Assembly (NCBI GenBank): GCA_934678915.1
Contig: CAKUSF010000008.1
Location: forward strand, 1-34,949
Length of the DNA: 34,949 nucleotides
DNA from: an uncultured Bacteroidales bacterium
GTDB lineage: Bacteria; Bacteroidota; Bacteroidia; Bacteroidales; UBA932
Direction: 5' to 3'
Each line of letters begins with the position of its first letter. The stretch's first letter is position 1. The notes beneath the pieces were generated by a model. The model had not been told where the DNA came from and made no database searches. It was given only the letters and a program-made list of their open reading frames with translations. Both the position numbers and the translations under genes were made by a program. Shown one piece after another: positions 32,438 to 34,949 of this stretch.

Positions 32438-34774
32438 TGAAACGGCTGATCACTCTTCTTTTAGTCCTCATAATATGTTTCCCCTTGGCCGCGGAGACTG
32501 TGGTCAAGGGACGTGTGTATGATGGCAAAGGGAAGAAGACTGTGGAGTTCGCGAATGTGGGGATTTACAGGTCGGACAACAAACTGGTCGGAGCCTGCGC
32601 GAGTGACAGTGACGGAAATTTCGAGATCAGGATTCACAAAGACGGTGACTATCAGATACTGGTCACATTTCTCGGATGCGGAAGCTGGGTCAAGAAGATT
32701 CATTGCACAGGTGGAGAACTGGATCTGGGGGAAGATACGCCTCAAGGAAGACAATGAGGAACTGGATGCCGCTGGAATCTCGGCCAAGACTCTAATCAAA
32801 AGAGAGTCGGACAGGATTGTCTATGACGTGTCCGCAGATCCTGACGCTGCAAGGATGAACATGTCTGCCTTCATGTCGAAGGTTCCAGGGCTGAAGATGT
32901 CCGTCAAGGACGGAGATCTCGAGTTCAGAAACGAGCCTCTGGACAAGATCCTCATTGACAACAAGGATAATGGCATTATAAACAAAAGCAGGCAATACCC
33001 GATGAGTTTCATAAGAGCCGACTACATGTCAAAAATCGAACTGATACTGCCGAACTCCCCCGAGTACAACAACTCCTCCCCGATGGTAGTGATCTCACTG
33101 AGCAAACCACTTCCTTACGGTGCTGCGGGACAGATTAGGGAACATTCAACATCATTCAACAGCCACAGCACCACACCCGATGCGGTGATAAACACCCCTT
33201 TAATCGGGATAGGGTTAAGATATTCATTCAACTACGAAAGCGAACCATCCTCTACGAATGAATATTCCAGAACATCATTTGACTCAGATGGACATAAGAC
33301 AAGTGTCATGGATGGCTCTGATTATAAAAAAAGCAACTCAAAGGGGCACAATCTGAACATGAATCTGTTCCGTTCCGTGCTAAGGGACAAGATTAACGTC
33401 AGCGCGAGCATAAGCACCAACACATCTGATAGCAAAACGCACTCACGCTCCCATACCGAGACTTTGTCCTCCGGATCAAACACAGCATCCTCGTCATCTT
33501 CTGAAAGGACTTCCTCCTCTCCATTCAGGTTCAATGCAGGATTCAAAGCCAACTATGAATGGAAGCGTGGCAATGACATCACAATCAAGTACACGCTGAA
33601 AAATTCCTATAGTGACATCAATGAGACCCTCACCTTCAGTGATGTGGATCATGTAAATCACTCCACAAAAAGCGACATGCAGCAGAACGTCTCAGTAATC
33701 GCACGGCTCAGACCAAACCGAAAGATCGGAATGTTGCTTGAATCCGGCTACATGTTCCGAGACTATGAAGACATGACAGCCTATTGGAACGGTGACACCG
33801 GAGGTATGGATTACACTCAGGGGGTCGCCTACACAAACGCCATATTTCTTGGCAGCCTATTCAAACGAAAGTTGGGGTACAGCGCAGCCTTAAATGCCGA
33901 AAGAGTCACTAACAGAGGTGTCAATCTACTCACTTCCAAATCACTGGACTACGATGAGACCAACTTTATCCCACAGTTATCCCTCTCCTGGAGATTCCTG
34001 AACGACTACCGCGTCTGGGCATCATACTCCCGCCGCAGCAGAAGGCCTCGTCAGGATCAATTGGATCCATACATAGACACATCCGACCCTTACAACATAA
34101 AAACCGGAAACCCCAGCTTGAAAGGAGAAACCACCCACAGTTTCTCTGGATCAATCAATAGGAATTTCAAAGCCAAATGGATTGATTACCTTTCCGTAAA
34201 TGCGGACTACAGCTTTACACCAAACTCAATTGAGATAGTCTCAAAAGTCAATGACAATAATGTCAGAACCACCTCCTACGAGAACATCGGGGAGCATTCA
34301 GTTCTAAGCATCTCGTTGTCAGGAGCGTTCAAGCCTGTGGAGATATTCAACATAAATTTCAAAGCCAGCTACAACAGAGCGCATTATCAAGTTTCAGGAA
34401 ACGAGATAAACAACATAAGCACGTTCAGTCTAACACAGAGTGCCTCGTTGAACATGAAATTCGCCTACCTGTCCCAAAGCCTTATCGTTTACCCTGCGGG
34501 AATGTCGGCCCAATCAAAAGCTTTGAGACCAGAACCTCTCATGGACCTCTCAATCTCCAAATACTGGGGCAAGGCACATTTCGGTGGTACTATTGGTGTC
34601 GAGGATGCGCTTCATAGCCGCTCGCATCGCAAATCGACTCTAAGTTCTACAAATTTTCTGCAGGAATCATGGATTCAGAGGACCGGAAGAATGATTTACA
34701 TTTCCGTTTACTGGCGAATAGGCAAGTTCAAACAGACAGAAACGGTGAAACACACTTCCTACGATTTGGACTGA
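32437..34774 (+). pseudogene. Outer-membrane beta-barrel (TonB receptor-like) protein, split by a frameshift in a G5 run
   Basis: The first frame encodes a signal peptide (MKRLITLLLVLIICFPLAAE) and a carboxypeptidase-regulatory-like domain (TVVKGRVYDGKG to about residue 95), then stops at 32757. The second frame, offset by one base, continues with GKIRLKEDNEELDA, a plug-like region (SAFMSKVPGLKM, LDKILIDNKDN) and a long barrel to 34774. Removing one G from 32727-32731 joins them as LDLGKIRL and gives 778 residues, as expected for the Bacteroidota outer-membrane beta-barrel family with an N-terminal regulatory domain. The ligand is unknown. The gene is coupled to the 45-codon ORF. A sequencing error, a true mutation or slippage-based phase variation cannot be told apart here. 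Confidence 0.82.
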
Positions 34775-34841
34775 ACATGAATTTCCGGCCATGCCGAGAA
34801 TGAATATTCAGAAAATATTTTGATTATCTGAAAATTATGCC

Positions 34842-34849
34842 TATCTTTG
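34842..34849 (+). promoter_or_regulatory. -7 promoter box for the last gene (TATCTTTG)
   Basis: TATCTTTG matches TAnnTTTG, 66 nt before ATG 34915. A TGAATATTCA palindrome (34801-34810) lies just upstream of the -33 region. Confidence 0.65.
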
Positions 34850-34853
34850 CATG

Positions 34854-34876
34854 CTTTTCCGCAGGGTGCGGAGAAG
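34854..34876 (+). promoter_or_regulatory. Leader hairpin (possible autoregulatory site of rpsO)
   Basis: CTTTTCCGCA, loop GGG, and TGCGGAGAAG form a 10-bp stem with one G:U pair, starting about 5 nt after the promoter box. No T-run follows, so it is not a terminator. Ribosomal protein genes often have leader structures bound by their own product; S15 does this in E. coli. Confidence 0.5.
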
Positions 34877-34914
34877 AAGACGTTAATTAATCATCAACAA
34901 AATTTTTTGCGAAA

Positions 34915-34949
34915 ATGGCAGAGTATTTACAAGCCGACAAGAAGCAAGA
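34915..34949 (+). CDS. rpsO: Probable 30S ribosomal protein S15, first 11 codons (runs off right edge)
   Basis: Only MAEYLQADKKQ is visible. The segment YL-x-A-D/K-KKQ resembles the start of Bacteroidota S15 proteins, which begin with YLDAAKKQEIF-like sequence. The strong TATCTTTG promoter and the leader hairpin also suit a ribosomal protein gene. Eleven residues are too few for certainty. Confidence 0.5.
   Translation, partial: MAEYLQADKKQ

Noticed and set aside
32513..32731. Independent start of the 753-codon receptor frame at 32513
   Set aside because: The first ~73 residues are out-of-frame translation of the regulatory-like domain and have no signal peptide; a frameshift at 32727-32731 explains the pattern.
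32727..32731. Programmed ribosomal frameshift
   Set aside because: No slippery heptamer of the A-AAA-AAG type, no stop codon at the slip site and no downstream pseudoknot is visible. Mutation, error or slippage of the G-run is simpler.

Overview
The window is bacterial chromosome from the Bacteroidota, most likely the order Bacteroidales. The evidence is the repeated promoter box TAnnTTTG, TonB-dependent receptors, DUF3078 and BT_3928-type proteins, eukaryote-type prolyl-tRNA synthetase, and a 42-codon ORF paired with a lipoprotein gene. Base composition looks even and codon use fairly uniform. I see no prophage, insertion sequence or CRISPR array. Most genes are core; the accessory pieces are a HipBA-type toxin-antitoxin pair, a TonB receptor/metal-binding pair, a low-complexity lipoprotein, and a frameshifted outer-membrane receptor at the right end.

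Layout. 1-578: start of a lipoprotein gene leaving the left edge, a 42-codon companion ORF, and a promoter region with an 18-bp tandem repeat and a G8 tract. 579-1671: aroE and an initiator tRNA with its terminator, minus strand. 1845-5849: a long hairpin, hisS, a periplasmic heavy-metal-binding protein and a TonB-dependent receptor, minus strand. 6022-7839: sppA, plus strand. 7832-11857: proS, a DUF3078 gene and tilS as a minus-strand operon. 12009-15088: a Trp/Tyr- and Ser/Arg-rich lipoprotein and a FadL/OmpP1-family porin, plus strand. 15161-18689: lpxD, lpxC, lpxA and wbqC, minus strand (lipid A synthesis). 18774-23559: rimP, nusA and infB behind a promoter and a terminator-like leader hairpin. 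23556-24386: folP, minus. 24508-26420: tmk and a BT_3928-like membrane protein. 26500-27911: hipB/hipA. 27952-29652: ftsB/divIC-like gene and purB, minus. 29734-32181: an overlapping chain of nucleotidyltransferase, CPBP protease and YgjP-like metallopeptidase genes. 32300-34774: a 45-codon membrane ORF and the frameshifted receptor. 34842-34949: promoter, leader hairpin and first codons of a gene that is probably rpsO.

How the genes work together. The lpx operon makes the first acylated intermediates of lipid A, and the lpxC here lacks the C-terminal FabZ domain usual in this phylum. The rimP-nusA-infB operon joins ribosome maturation, transcription elongation and translation initiation. The proS-tilS operon and hisS supply charged or modified tRNA.

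The signal that the gene list does not explain is a heptamer, TGAATAT/ATATTCA. By hand count it occurs about 55 times on the two strands, where roughly 5 would be expected by chance. It lies in intergenic DNA and in several reading frames, and GAAT directly precedes the ATG of six genes. Other notable points are a REP-like palindrome family with one copy inside the tilS reading frame, and a candidate phase-variable promoter at the left end.
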